Made by a program: the position numbers and the translations under genes. From Candidatus Omnitrophota bacterium (GTDB taxonomy: Bacteria > Hinthialibacterota > Hinthialibacteria > Hinthialibacterales > Hinthialibacteraceae), in NCBI GenBank assembly GCA_013177805.1, contig JABLXU010000036.1, forward strand, positions 1-61,369: a DNA stretch of 61,369 nucleotides, written 5' to 3'. The notes under the pieces are model-generated. The model did no database searches. It was not told where the DNA came from and saw nothing but the letters and a program-made list of their open reading frames with translations. Positions 27,515-36,265 of the stretch are shown one piece after another (position 1 is the stretch's first letter; each line of letters begins with the position of its first letter).

Positions 27515-27819
27515 CGTAAGTCTCCTTTTGCCGGGGAAAATCAGCAAAACAACGTAACCGGCCATGGGATGGACCGCAATCTCGGATAACGATTCACAGG
27601 TTGAGGAAGAAGTACTATGACCCATTCACGTCCGGCTGTAAAGCGGTGATAAGCTAAAGAATTTGCGCAGGTTTTTCGGTTTCTAAATCGCCCCATGGAT
27701 CCGTCTTGACAAATCGGGAGCGGCCGTGTTACGTGAAATCCATTGGGGCGCGGGAAGACGAGGTGCGGGGAGGATTGCTGATTTCCGCGTGCGCGGGTTA
27801 CAACCGAGGTGAGACAACG
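27515..27819. other. Divergent intergenic region, M16 protease / aspS
   Basis: 305 bases between divergent starts. A perfect TTGACA is present at 27706-27711 on the plus strand, but no good -10 follows at 16-18 bases. No riboswitch or T-box signature is seen. Confidence 0.35.
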
Positions 27820-29934
27820 ATGAATTTTCAAAACCGGGTTCCCTGTGGCTCGTTGCGTCCGGTGGACGCCGGCCGCATGGTGCAAGCCGCGGGGTGGGTG
27901 GACGCCTTGCGGGATCACGGTGAGGTGATCTTCGCGCATCTGCGGGACCGCAGCGGCATCGTGCAAGTCGTTTTCGATTGGAACCGCGCGCCGCGGTTGC
28001 GGGAAACGGCCCGGGGCCTGAAGGAAGAATTTTGCGTGGCCGTGGCCGGCACAGTGGTGGAGCGGATGCCGGGCACGGAAAATCCGTCGCTGGAAACCGG
28101 GGACGTGGAGATCATCGCCACGGATCTGACGGTCTTGAATCCGGCAAAGACGCTGCCCTTTCTGATCTCGGAGAAGGGTATGACCGCCGGAGTGGAACTG
28201 GCCGGTCCGGGCGCGGTGGCCGAAGACCTGCGGCTGCAATACCGCTATCTCGACCTGCGGCGCCCCTCGATGCAGGACCATTTCATCAAGCGTCACCGCA
28301 TCGTCAAGCGCGTGCGGGATTTTCTGGACGAACGCGGATTTCTGGAAATCGAAACCCCGGTTTTGACCAAAAGCACGCCCGAAGGGGCGCGCGACTACCT
28401 CGTCCCCAGCCGTGTGCATCCGGGCCACTTTTACGCGCTGCCACAATCGCCCCAATTGTTCAAGCAATTGTTGATGATCAGCGGCTTCGAACGCTATTTC
28501 CAAATCGTTAGGTGTTTCCGTGATGAGGATTTGCGTCCCAACCGCCAACCCGAATTCACCCAGATCGATCTGGAGGCCTCCTTCATTGACGAGGAATTCA
28601 TCTACGAATTGATGGAGGAACTCACCGTCCGGATGTTCGCCGTGGGCGGCATCGAACTGCCCCGCCCCTTCCCCCGCATGACCTACCGGGAGGCCATGGA
28701 CACTACCGGCTCCGACCGGCCTGATCTGCGCTTCGGGCTGCGGTTCGTCGAGGCCACCGATATTTTCCGGAACACGAACTACGCCATCTTCCAGAAGATC
28801 ATTCAGGCGGGGGGGTGCGTCAAGGGCATCAACGTCAAGGGGCAGTCGGACGTTCTGAGCAAAAACGTGTTGCAGAATGAGTACGCCAAGCAGATCGTGC
28901 CTTCGCTGGGCGGCAAGGGCATGACTTGGATGCGGGTGGCGGGCGGGAATCTGGAATCCAACATCGTGCAATTCTTCAGCGAGGCCGAGCGGCAGGAGAT
29001 CCTCCGGCGTTTCGAGGCGGAAGAGGGCGACGTGCTTATGTTGATCGCCGATCCCTCCTACGCGGTGGTGACCTCGGTGCTGGGCAAACTCCGGTTGCAC
29101 GTGGCGGAGCGGTTGGGGCTCATTCCCTCCAACACCTACTGCCCGCTATGGGTGACCGAGTTCCCTCTTTTCGAGCCCACGGAGGATTGGGTCACGTCCT
29201 GCCATCACCCCTTCACCGCGCCGGACCGGGTGGATTTTGATCCCCGTAACCGCGATGAACTGCTGTCACTGCGATCCCGGGCGTATGACTTGGTGATGAA
29301 CGGCGAGGAACTGGGCGGAGGCAGCATCCGGATCCATGATAAAAAGGTCCAACATAAGGTGTTCGAAGCCTTGGGATTGACTCCCGAAGACATCGCCGGC
29401 AAGTTCGGTTTCTTCGTCCAGGCGTTGGAATACGGCGCGCCGCCGCACGGCGGCATCGCCCTGGGGCTGGACCGCGTGACCGCCATGATCCTGGGGACGG
29501 CTTCCATCCGCGATGTGATCGCCTTCCCCAAAAACCGGAGCGCCTATTGCCCGTTGACGCAAGCCCCTGCGCCCGTCACCCGGCAGCAATTGGCGGAACT
29601 GGGCCTATTAAATCTGGGGGGAGAAACAGTCCTGCCGGGCATGGAAAAAGAAGGGGACATAATCGATACGTTATCGTGGGTATCACGCATTGGAGTAGTG
29701 GAGAGCGAGCGGAGCGCCATCCACGCGGCGGTGCGGCAGGCGGAGCGGTTGGCAGAAAAGATACAAGCCATCCCCGGGGATGGCGAGCCACTGTTCGCGG
29801 TCATTGATATTACACAACCCCCCCGGCCGGGAACCGAAGCCCGGATCAGCCCGTTCGTCCAATCCGGCGAACTGCTGAAAAACGCGCCCGCCCTGAAGGG
29901 GGATTATTTCAAGGTTGCGAATATTCTGGAATAA
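27820..29934 (+). CDS. aspS: Aspartyl-tRNA synthetase fused to GatC
   Basis: A 704-residue protein. Residues 1-600 are a complete bacterial AspRS: OB-fold anticodon domain (AGWVDALRDHGEVIF), motif 1 region (FLEIETPVLTKSTPEGARDY), motif 2 (FRDEDLRPNRQPEFTQID), GAD insert, and motif 3 (GIALGLDRVTAMILG), ending with the normal APVTRQQLAELGL. After a short linker, residues 611-704 are a full GatC, recognised by the DTLSWVSRIG helix and the C-terminal LLKNAPALKGDYFKVANILE, which mirrors GatC LANAP...FFKVP. His33 and Gly85 match the positions (His31/Gly83 of Pseudomonas AspRS) typical of non-discriminating enzymes that also charge tRNA(Asn). ATG 27820 has GAGGTGA upstream. gatA and gatB follow, so the fusion looks like a covalent transamidosome component. 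Confidence 0.93.
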   Translation: MNFQNRVPCGSLRPVDAGRMVQAAGWVDALRDHGEVIFAHLRDRSGIVQVVFDWNRAPRLRETARGLKEEFCVAVAGTVVERMPGTENPSLETGDVEIIATDLTVLNPAKTLPFLISEKGMTAGVELAGPGAVAEDLRLQYRYLDLRRPSMQDHFIKRHRIVKRVRDFLDERGFLEIETPVLTKSTPEGARDYLVPSRVHPGHFYALPQSPQLFKQLLMISGFERYFQIVRCFRDEDLRPNRQPEFTQIDLEASFIDEEFIYELMEELTVRMFAVGGIELPRPFPRMTYREAMDTTGSDRPDLRFGLRFVEATDIFRNTNYAIFQKIIQAGGCVKGINVKGQSDVLSKNVLQNEYAKQIVPSLGGKGMTWMRVAGGNLESNIVQFFSEAERQEILRRFEAEEGDVLMLIADPSYAVVTSVLGKLRLHVAERLGLIPSNTYCPLWVTEFPLFEPTEDWVTSCHHPFTAPDRVDFDPRNRDELLSLRSRAYDLVMNGEELGGGSIRIHDKKVQHKVFEALGLTPEDIAGKFGFFVQALEYGAPPHGGIALGLDRVTAMILGTASIRDVIAFPKNRSAYCPLTQAPAPVTRQQLAELGLLNLGGETVLPGMEKEGDIIDTLSWVSRIGVVESERSAIHAAVRQAERLAEKIQAIPGDGEPLFAVIDITQPPRPGTEARISPFVQSGELLKNAPALKGDYFKVANILE

Positions 29935-30115
29935 ACCGGAGATTCTCTAATTCGCCACGGGGATCTAGGGTGGGCTTAAAGCGCGGCGTCGCCCAGCAGC
30001 ATGATCAAAGTCCCCTTCTGGGGACGGCTTTACAGCAGCTCAGGATTTCAACCCCGGGCCATGGGCTGAGGGGGAAGGTCGCCCTTTCTTCAGCGAATAT
30101 ACATCGAGGTGTGGA

Positions 30116-31342
30116 ATGCCAGATCCGATCTTTGCCTATCGCGATGCCTCCCCGGCGGCGGGAGAAGGCCCTTTATCCAATGTGGCGGTTTTGATTCAGC
30201 CCAACCTGGCGGTACGGGGCTGGGAATGCGGCGCGGGAAGCGTAGCGCTTGAAAAGTACGTCCCTCTGGAAGATGCCACCGCCGTGGCCAAGTTGAAGGC
30301 CGCCGGCGCGATACTCCCGGGCAGCGTCCGCATGGCGGAACTGGGACTAGGCACGGATGGAGACCGGATGGCCGATGCCTTAAAGCAAGGCCTGGGGCAA
30401 GCGGCGGTGATGACCGACTTGATGGGGGAAGCCCGTTGCGCCGCCGTGGCCAGCCGATGTTATGGATTCAAGCCCAGCTATGGCCTGATTTCGCGGTTCG
30501 GATTGAACGGCCTGATCCCCTCGATGGAATGCCTGGGCGTGGCCGCCCGGTCCCTCGATACCATCACCACAATAATGGCCGTCCTGGCGGGACCCGATGA
30601 ACGAGACTCCTCCATGCGCCGGGAGGCCGCCCTCGATTTCAGCCAGGTCAACCAAATACCCGAAAAGCCGCTCACGGCGGGTGTGATCCGGGAGAGCCTG
30701 CAAGGCTTGTCTCCCGACGAAGCGAAACATTTTGAGCAAGCGCTCGCGCGGCTGGGCACGATGAATGTCCGTGTCACGGCGATCAACTTTCCGGATTATG
30801 AGCTTTTTCGCGTGGTGCATCAGGCGGTAGGCTCCGTGGAGGCTTCCTCCCACGCGGGAAAATACGACGGCGTGCGCTATGGCCACCGGACCGCCAATGC
30901 CGAGAATTGGAACGAAATGTATCTGCGGTCGCGCGCGGAATCGTTCGGCCTGCTGATCAAAAGTTTCCTGTTCCAGGGCGCGTATTTCCAGTTCCAGAAT
31001 TATTCCGCGTTCGAACACGCTTGCCGGATCCGCGGCCGTTTGTTGCGGCAAACGCTGGATCTCTTTGAGAGAGTGGATATTTTGCTCGCTCCATTGGGTT
31101 CTCGGGCGCTGGACTCCTCGGGGGATTCCTGCCTGGAAAAACTCTATGACCACTTCGAACCGGCTCTGCCCGCCAACGTGGTGGGATTTCCCGCGCTGGC
31201 GGTGCCAGGAGAGATTTGGGATCCGGATATGAATAGGGGATTGCAACTGATAGGGCCGCCGCTGGCCGATGTCCGCCTGCTCGCGGCCGCCTGTCAACTC
31301 GTGAATGCCGCCTCCGGGAAGGGAACCCACGATGCCGAATAA
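30116..31342 (+). CDS. gatA: GatA homologue lacking the amidase catalytic triad
   Basis: A 408-residue amidase-fold protein clearly homologous to GatA: YVPLEDATAVAKLKAAGA, GFKPSYGLISRFGLNGL, SVEASSHAGKYDGVRYGHR, and a final GLQLIGPPL. It is about 75 residues shorter than usual. The N-terminal 50-60 residues and the loop before the amidase signature are absent. Aligned to Staphylococcus GatA, Lys79 is Gln28, cis-Ser154 is Asp81 and Ser178 is Glu105; the GGSSGGS string is replaced by GTDGDRM. It should not hydrolyse glutamine. It starts 181 bases after the AspRS-GatC fusion and overlaps gatB by 11 bases. The fold is kept without frameshifts, so it is probably a selected pseudoenzyme, perhaps a structural partner of GatB. 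Confidence 0.88.
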   Translation: MPDPIFAYRDASPAAGEGPLSNVAVLIQPNLAVRGWECGAGSVALEKYVPLEDATAVAKLKAAGAILPGSVRMAELGLGTDGDRMADALKQGLGQAAVMTDLMGEARCAAVASRCYGFKPSYGLISRFGLNGLIPSMECLGVAARSLDTITTIMAVLAGPDERDSSMRREAALDFSQVNQIPEKPLTAGVIRESLQGLSPDEAKHFEQALARLGTMNVRVTAINFPDYELFRVVHQAVGSVEASSHAGKYDGVRYGHRTANAENWNEMYLRSRAESFGLLIKSFLFQGAYFQFQNYSAFEHACRIRGRLLRQTLDLFERVDILLAPLGSRALDSSGDSCLEKLYDHFEPALPANVVGFPALAVPGEIWDPDMNRGLQLIGPPLADVRLLAAACQLVNAASGKGTHDAE

Positions 31343-32777
31343 CCACCAGTACGAAGCGGTGATCGGATTGGAGATCCACATCCACCTGAACAGCCCCACC
31401 AAACTGTTCTGCGATTGCCCGAACCAGCCGGGAGAACACCCCAACCAGTACGTGTGCCCCACCTGCCTGTGGCTGCCGGGCGCGTTTCCTCACCTCAGTT
31501 GGGCGGCGGTGGAAAAGGCCGTGATGGCGTGCTTGGCCCTGAATTGCGAGATCCAGCCCCGCAGCGTTTTTGACCAGAAGGTGTATTACTACCCTGACCT
31601 GCCCAAGGGGTATCAATTGTCGCAGTTCCACAAACCCCTGGCGCGCAACGGCTGGCTGGAAATCATCGGCGAGGACGGCCGCCCGAAACGGTTGCGCATT
31701 CACGAAATCCATATGGAAGAAGATGTCGCGAAGCTGGTGCACGACACCGAAGGCTCGAAGCCTATCAGCCTGGTGGACTTCAACCGGGCCGGCGCGCCGC
31801 TGATCGAGATCGTCACGGAACCGGACATGCGCGGGCCCCATGATGCCATGGAGTTCCTGCGCGCCCTGCGGACGCAGATCCGCTACGTGGACGCGGCCGA
31901 GTGCAGCCTGGAACGCGGGACCATGCGGGCCGACGCGAACATTTCCATCCGCCCCGCCGGTTCAGAAGAACTGAACACCAAGGTGGAAGTCAAGAACATG
32001 AACTCCATCCGCCATGTCGGCGACGCGATCGCTTACGAGATTCAGCGGCAGATCGCGCAGGTGCAGGCCGGCGAAGCAGTGCGGCTGCACACGCGGCTGT
32101 GGAATCCCGAGCAAGGGATCACCACCCCCATGCGGGCGAAATTTTCCGGCCCCTGCGTGCCCGATCCCACCGTGCCGCCCATCGTGATCGAGGAAGAGCA
32201 ACTGGCCGTGTTTCGCGCGCGGCTGCCAGAGATGCCCGCCGCGAAACGCCGAAGGTTCATGGAATCCTTCAGCCTTCCAGAAGAAGAAGCGCAGTGGATG
32301 ACCGCCGAGCGGGATGTAGCCGGTTATTTCGAAGCGGTGGCCCAACAATGCCCCAATCCCCGCGCCGCCGCCCATTGGATCTACGAACAGCTCCTGCCCG
32401 CCTTGAAGGAACGGCGGATGGCGCTCACGGACAATCCGGTGGATCCCTCCCGCCTCGCCGCGCTGCTCACGCTGGTGGAACAAGGGGAAATCAACGCCAC
32501 GGCCGCCAAGGAAGTCTTCGATCACATGTTTGTGTCGCCAGAAAGCCCCTCCGAAATCGTGGAACAGCGGGGGCTGCGCCAAATGACCGATACGTCGGAA
32601 CTGGAATTGCTGGTCGCCCGGTTGCTGGAGGCTCATCCCGACGCGGTCGGAAACATCCGCAAGGGCAAAGCCCAGGCCATCGGCTTTCTCGTCGGCCAGG
32701 CCATGCGCGCATCGCAGGGGAAAGCCGATCCCAAGCGCGTGCGGGAGATCATTGCGGCCCGGGTGCAAGGGGAATGA
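31332..32777 (+). CDS. gatB: GatB, aspartyl/glutamyl-tRNA amidotransferase subunit B (atypical)
   Basis: A 481-residue GatB with cradle, helical and YqeY-like tail domains. The kinase-side residues are present: GLEIHIHL, HMEEDVAKL and the family signature VDFNRAGAPLIEIV. A CxC...CxxC zinc site is visible (FCDCP and VCPTC). The box normally reading DYRYFPEPDLPPL is PCVPDPTVPPI here, with an apparent three-residue deletion. GatB phosphorylates the side chain of misacylated Asp/Glu-tRNA and amidates it with ammonia from GatA. With the adjacent GatA lacking its triad, the ammonia source is unclear. ATG 31332 is chosen; it overlaps gatA by 11 bases, implying coupled translation. Confidence 0.9.
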   Translation: MPNNHQYEAVIGLEIHIHLNSPTKLFCDCPNQPGEHPNQYVCPTCLWLPGAFPHLSWAAVEKAVMACLALNCEIQPRSVFDQKVYYYPDLPKGYQLSQFHKPLARNGWLEIIGEDGRPKRLRIHEIHMEEDVAKLVHDTEGSKPISLVDFNRAGAPLIEIVTEPDMRGPHDAMEFLRALRTQIRYVDAAECSLERGTMRADANISIRPAGSEELNTKVEVKNMNSIRHVGDAIAYEIQRQIAQVQAGEAVRLHTRLWNPEQGITTPMRAKFSGPCVPDPTVPPIVIEEEQLAVFRARLPEMPAAKRRRFMESFSLPEEEAQWMTAERDVAGYFEAVAQQCPNPRAAAHWIYEQLLPALKERRMALTDNPVDPSRLAALLTLVEQGEINATAAKEVFDHMFVSPESPSEIVEQRGLRQMTDTSELELLVARLLEAHPDAVGNIRKGKAQAIGFLVGQAMRASQGKADPKRVREIIAARVQGE

Positions 32778-32788
32778 CCTTTCTGGTC

Positions 32789-33155
32789 ATCCCCGTGTAA
32801 GCGGGGATTCAGGACATTGTGATGCAGGAACCTTGCTTGCAGACCATCCAGGCGGAATCGAGCAAGTAGGGGCACGTTGCCACGTGCCCCTGCGAATTAA
32901 ACCAACGCAATAGGAGAATATCGGCGAGCTGAGCGAAATGCCAGGGTGAGGGAATTCTTGTAGGGTCGGACCTTCGGGTCCGCCCGAATATCATCGAGTG
33001 CTTGGAATGCCCTTTTCTCCAGTGGGTACGCACTTGCCGGATGAGCCTTTTAAACTAGCCCTGGGCTTCAGCCCTGGGACAATAACGGGAAAGGAAACAT
33101 TTCCTTGCTCAAATAATCGTCCTTTCTCGCGTAAGCTCAAAGCGCGGCGTAGCCC
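32789..33155. repeat. Cluster of five palindromic repeat elements
   Basis: The 400-base gene-free gap after gatB holds ATCCCCG/CGGGGAT (32789-32808), GGGGCACGT/ACGTGCCCC (32869-32890), CGGACC-TTCG-GGTCCG (32967-32982) and CCCTGGGCTTCAGCCCTGGG (33059-33078). The fifth is a GCTCAAAGCGCGGCGTAGCCC string (33135-33155) nearly identical to one at 29974-29994. None has a clear T-run. Confidence 0.7.
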
Positions 33156-33179
33156 GCCAATGACAAAACCTCTTCACTT

Positions 33180-34556
33180 TCACCCCAAAAACGCCTTCAA
33201 GGTCCAGGGTTCGCGCATGGGGCGGGACAGCATGCGGTTGGCCTCGTCGTCGCCGATGAATTGCTCCTGCTCCGGATCCCATTGCAGTTTGCGGCCCAGG
33301 CGCGACGCAATGTTCGCCACTTGCGCAACCATGTCAGTCTTGACGGCCACGTCGATCGGGCAGATGACCTTGGTGCCCTTGCGTACGGCGTCCACGAAAT
33401 TCCGGTGATGATCATCGCTGCGGGGCAATTGGATGTCATTGGGGCCGATTGGAGATTTAACCAGGGATTCCGGCTCGGAATAAAATTCCGAGCGGGTAAC
33501 GTGCACCCACCCTTTGGGCCCTTCGAAGCGGACGCCGTGTTTGCACCGCCCGTTTTCATCGGTATAGATCATCTTGACCCCATTGGCGTACTGGAATTCC
33601 AGTTCCCATTTCATGCAGTTATTCGCCAAGCCCTCCGTGGGAAACTCCCCTCGATGGCCTTCCACCGAGATGGGCCCGGTAAGTTCACTGCCATTGCCCC
33701 ACTGGGCGATGTCGAGATGATGAATCCCCCAGTTGACGATGAATCCCAAACAATAATCGTGGATGTGATACCAAATACCGTAGCCCTCTTTTTGATTATA
33801 CGACCGGCAGCGGTGATAGGTGTACGGCGCGAGGGGAGCGGGTCCCAGCCACCGGTCGTAATCGAATCCCGGGGGCACGGGTTGCTCGGGTTGCGCGGGG
33901 AACGGAAAACTGGCGGGCGAGCCGACGTAGATGGTCTTCAGTTCGCCCATCCGCTGGTTGCGGGCCAGTTCGCACGCGATCCGGAATGGCTCGGAGGAAC
34001 GTTGTTGCGTGCCGAATTGGAAGACGATCTTGCTTTCCTTCACGGCTTGGCGAAGCGCTTGCGCCTGTTCCACGCTCACCCCCATGGGCTTTTCGTAATA
34101 CAAATGCTTGCCGGCGCGGGCGGCGGCGATGCCCATCAGCACGTGCCAATGATCGGGAACCGTTATGACCAGCGCGTCCAGATCCGGCCGGGCGATCAAT
34201 TCTTGGAAATCGTTATACGCGGCGCAGCTGGTATTTTCGTAATAATCATCGACAAAGGCCTTGGCCTTGGCGCGATGGGTTTCCGCCACGTCGCACACGG
34301 CGATAACTTGAACGTCATCCATCTCCAGAAAGCGCCGCATGTTCCCGTTGCCGCGTTCGCCCAGGCCGATGATCCCCAGCGTCATTTTTTCGTTGGCCGC
34401 GGTGGCCCCTTCCTTGCCTACCACCCGCGCGGGGACGAGGAACGGCGCGCTCAAGGCCGCCAAACTTCCCACGCGCAAAAAATCCCGGCGATCGATTTCC
34501 GCTCCGGTTGGTTCCACACTCCGGGTGGAGAAACTGCCCCATTGCGTTTTCCTCAT
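33180..34556 (-). CDS. Tat-exported Gfo/Idh/MocA oxidoreductase
   Basis: A 458-residue paralogue of the gene at 7988. It has a twin-arginine signal (DRRDFLRVGSLAALSAPF) near residue 22, a Rossmann LGIIGLGERGNGN motif, ITVPDHWHVLMGIA, YYEKPMGVS with the catalytic-site Lys, and a C-terminal domain with FIVNWGIHHLDIAQWG. It is likely a periplasmic NAD(P)-type oxidoreductase of unknown sugar-like substrate. ATG 34556 has AAGGAG upstream. The gene is preceded by its own promoter and diverges from another Gfo/Idh gene, this one cytoplasmic. Confidence 0.88.
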   Translation of the reverse strand: MRKTQWGSFSTRSVEPTGAEIDRRDFLRVGSLAALSAPFLVPARVVGKEGATAANEKMTLGIIGLGERGNGNMRRFLEMDDVQVIAVCDVAETHRAKAKAFVDDYYENTSCAAYNDFQELIARPDLDALVITVPDHWHVLMGIAAARAGKHLYYEKPMGVSVEQAQALRQAVKESKIVFQFGTQQRSSEPFRIACELARNQRMGELKTIYVGSPASFPFPAQPEQPVPPGFDYDRWLGPAPLAPYTYHRCRSYNQKEGYGIWYHIHDYCLGFIVNWGIHHLDIAQWGNGSELTGPISVEGHRGEFPTEGLANNCMKWELEFQYANGVKMIYTDENGRCKHGVRFEGPKGWVHVTRSEFYSEPESLVKSPIGPNDIQLPRSDDHHRNFVDAVRKGTKVICPIDVAVKTDMVAQVANIASRLGRKLQWDPEQEQFIGDDEANRMLSRPMREPWTLKAFLG

Positions 34557-34645
34557 CAGGATTCTCCTTTGTCGCGGCAAGACAAAAGAGGATGTTTTTC
34601 ATCTTTCGTGATGCCGTTTCTTTATGGATTCATGGAAACCCGGAC

Positions 34646-34675
34646 ATTGTCCCACATCGAACCATGATCCGTCAA
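34646..34675 (-). promoter_or_regulatory. Putative promoter of the Tat Gfo/Idh gene
   Basis: Minus strand: TTGACG, 18 bases, GACAAT, about 90 bases upstream of the start codon. Confidence 0.45.
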
Positions 34676-34856
34676 CGAGGCTTGTTAAAAGGGAAACGTA
34701 GAATGGGACGTACAGGAATAGTAGAGTAGGAGGGATTCCAAAGGAGAGAGAAGGAGTTCCGGAGAACGCAGGGGGCATGAGCCACAAGCCTTTTCGGGCG
34801 AAGGGCCGGTTTTTTTACTGGGTTTTCGACCGGCGATGCCGGCCTGGCGGGTTTTT

Positions 34857-34892
34857 CCTCACCCCGGCCCTCCCTGGAGGGTAAAGGAAGAG
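34857..34892. repeat. CCTCACCCCGGCCCTCCC intergenic repeat
   Basis: A copy of the CCCTCACCCC family with the hairpin CCCTC-CCTG-GAGGG, in the 416-base divergent gap 34557-34972. The rest of that gap shows a possible minus-strand promoter and no gene. Confidence 0.65.
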
Positions 34893-34972
34893 AACTGGGA
34901 GGATAAGGGGAGAGAATGGGGAGGCCATCGTTCATAATGGTGGTATCAAGCAAACAAGCAGGAGGTTATCCA

Positions 34973-36265
34973 ATGTCCTTGCGGCCGGTGGAAGCGGTTT
35001 TGTTGGGAGCGGGATCACGGGGATATTCCACGTTTGGAGGTTACGCGAAAGCTTACCCGCATAACTTGAAGATCATTGCCGTGGCGGAACCTGACCCCGC
35101 GCGGCGGGAGCGGTTCGCGCGGGAACATGCCCTCCCCTCCGCCCAGGTGTTTACTTCGTGGGAAGAGTTGCTGGACCGCCCGCGCCTGGCGGAAGTGCTG
35201 ATCAACGCCACGATGGACCGCGTCCACTATGAGAGCACCTTGCGTGCCCTGGATCTGGGGTACCATGTTCTGTTGGAGAAACCGATGGCCACCGATCCGG
35301 CGGCATGCATCTGTCTTGCCCGGAAAGTCGAACAGACCGGACTGATTTTGCAGTTGTGCCATTCGCTGCGGTACAATCCTTTCTTCATCCGGTTGAAAGA
35401 ATTGATGGACGCGCCCGAAACCGGCCAGGTCACGAGCATCATCCACAATGAGAACGTAGCCTTTTGGCATTACGCGCACAGCTTCGTCCGGGGCAATTGG
35501 AGCAATGAGTCCCGCAGCGCCCCGGGCCTGCTGACCAAATCCTGCCATGATGTCGATATCCTGTATTGGCTGACGGGCCGGGTTCCCGAGTGGGTCTCGT
35601 CCTTTGGCCGTCTGACGCATTTCCGCCCGGACCGCGCGGGCGCGGAGATCCCTGCCCGGTGCACGGACGGCTGCCCCGTAGAAGCCACGTGCCCCTATTC
35701 GGCCATCCGGATATATTTGGGAGATCATGTGGATTGGCCGGTAAACACCATTGCCAACGACCTGAGTTATGAAGGCCGCTGGCAGGCCTTGCGTGAAGGC
35801 CCTTACGGGCGGTGTGTTTTCCGGTGCGACAACGATGTCGTCGATCACCAGTTCACCACCTTTGACTACGCGGACGGATTGATCATCGGGTTCCACATGC
35901 ACGGCCACTCGCACGACAATGTCCGCACCTTGCGGGTAGCCAAAACCGGCGCGACCATCCGCGGCTTTCTGGAAAAACGGGAACTGGAGGTGAATCACTA
36001 CCTCGACGGCCGGCAGGAAATCATTCATACCGGGGGCCCGGACGACCGGCACGGCGGCGGGGATACGCTTATGCTCCACGAATTTATCCGCCTGGTCCGC
36101 CAAGGCCGCCCGGATGAGGTGAACGCTTCCGCGCGCGAATCGTGCCTCAGCCACCTGCTGGTCTTTGCCGCCGAGCAGGCGCGCAAAGAAAACCGGATCG
36201 TGCATGTCCCCACGTTTATCCATGAAATCGAACAATCCGTGCCGGCGGATGGAATCCATGAGTGA
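34973..36265 (+). CDS. Gfo/Idh/MocA oxidoreductase with Cys-rich insert
   Basis: A 430-residue cytoplasmic member (no signal peptide). It has a Rossmann VLLGAGSRGYSTFGGYA motif, INATMDRVHYEST, LLEKPMATDPAA with the conserved Lys, and TKSCHDVDILYWL in the C-terminal domain. Residues 230-240 form CTDGCPVEATC (C-x3-C-x5-C), a possible metal-binding knuckle that I recall from one subfamily. ATG 34973 has a strong GGAGG eight bases upstream. Its end overlaps the next gene (URO-D-like) by eight bases, so the two form an operon and may act on the same pathway. Substrate unknown. Confidence 0.87.
   Translation: MSLRPVEAVLLGAGSRGYSTFGGYAKAYPHNLKIIAVAEPDPARRERFAREHALPSAQVFTSWEELLDRPRLAEVLINATMDRVHYESTLRALDLGYHVLLEKPMATDPAACICLARKVEQTGLILQLCHSLRYNPFFIRLKELMDAPETGQVTSIIHNENVAFWHYAHSFVRGNWSNESRSAPGLLTKSCHDVDILYWLTGRVPEWVSSFGRLTHFRPDRAGAEIPARCTDGCPVEATCPYSAIRIYLGDHVDWPVNTIANDLSYEGRWQALREGPYGRCVFRCDNDVVDHQFTTFDYADGLIIGFHMHGHSHDNVRTLRVAKTGATIRGFLEKRELEVNHYLDGRQEIIHTGGPDDRHGGGDTLMLHEFIRLVRQGRPDEVNASARESCLSHLLVFAAEQARKENRIVHVPTFIHEIEQSVPADGIHE

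Noticed and set aside
27541..29100. 519-codon open frame antisense to aspS
   Set aside because: It reads as low-complexity His/Gln/Arg-rich protein typical of the complement of GC-rich coding DNA, while the sense strand has a complete AspRS.
30116..31342. gatA as an ordinary decaying pseudogene
   Set aside because: The frame is open throughout, the remaining GatA core is well conserved and it overlaps gatB neatly, which favours a maintained pseudoenzyme, though decay is not excluded.
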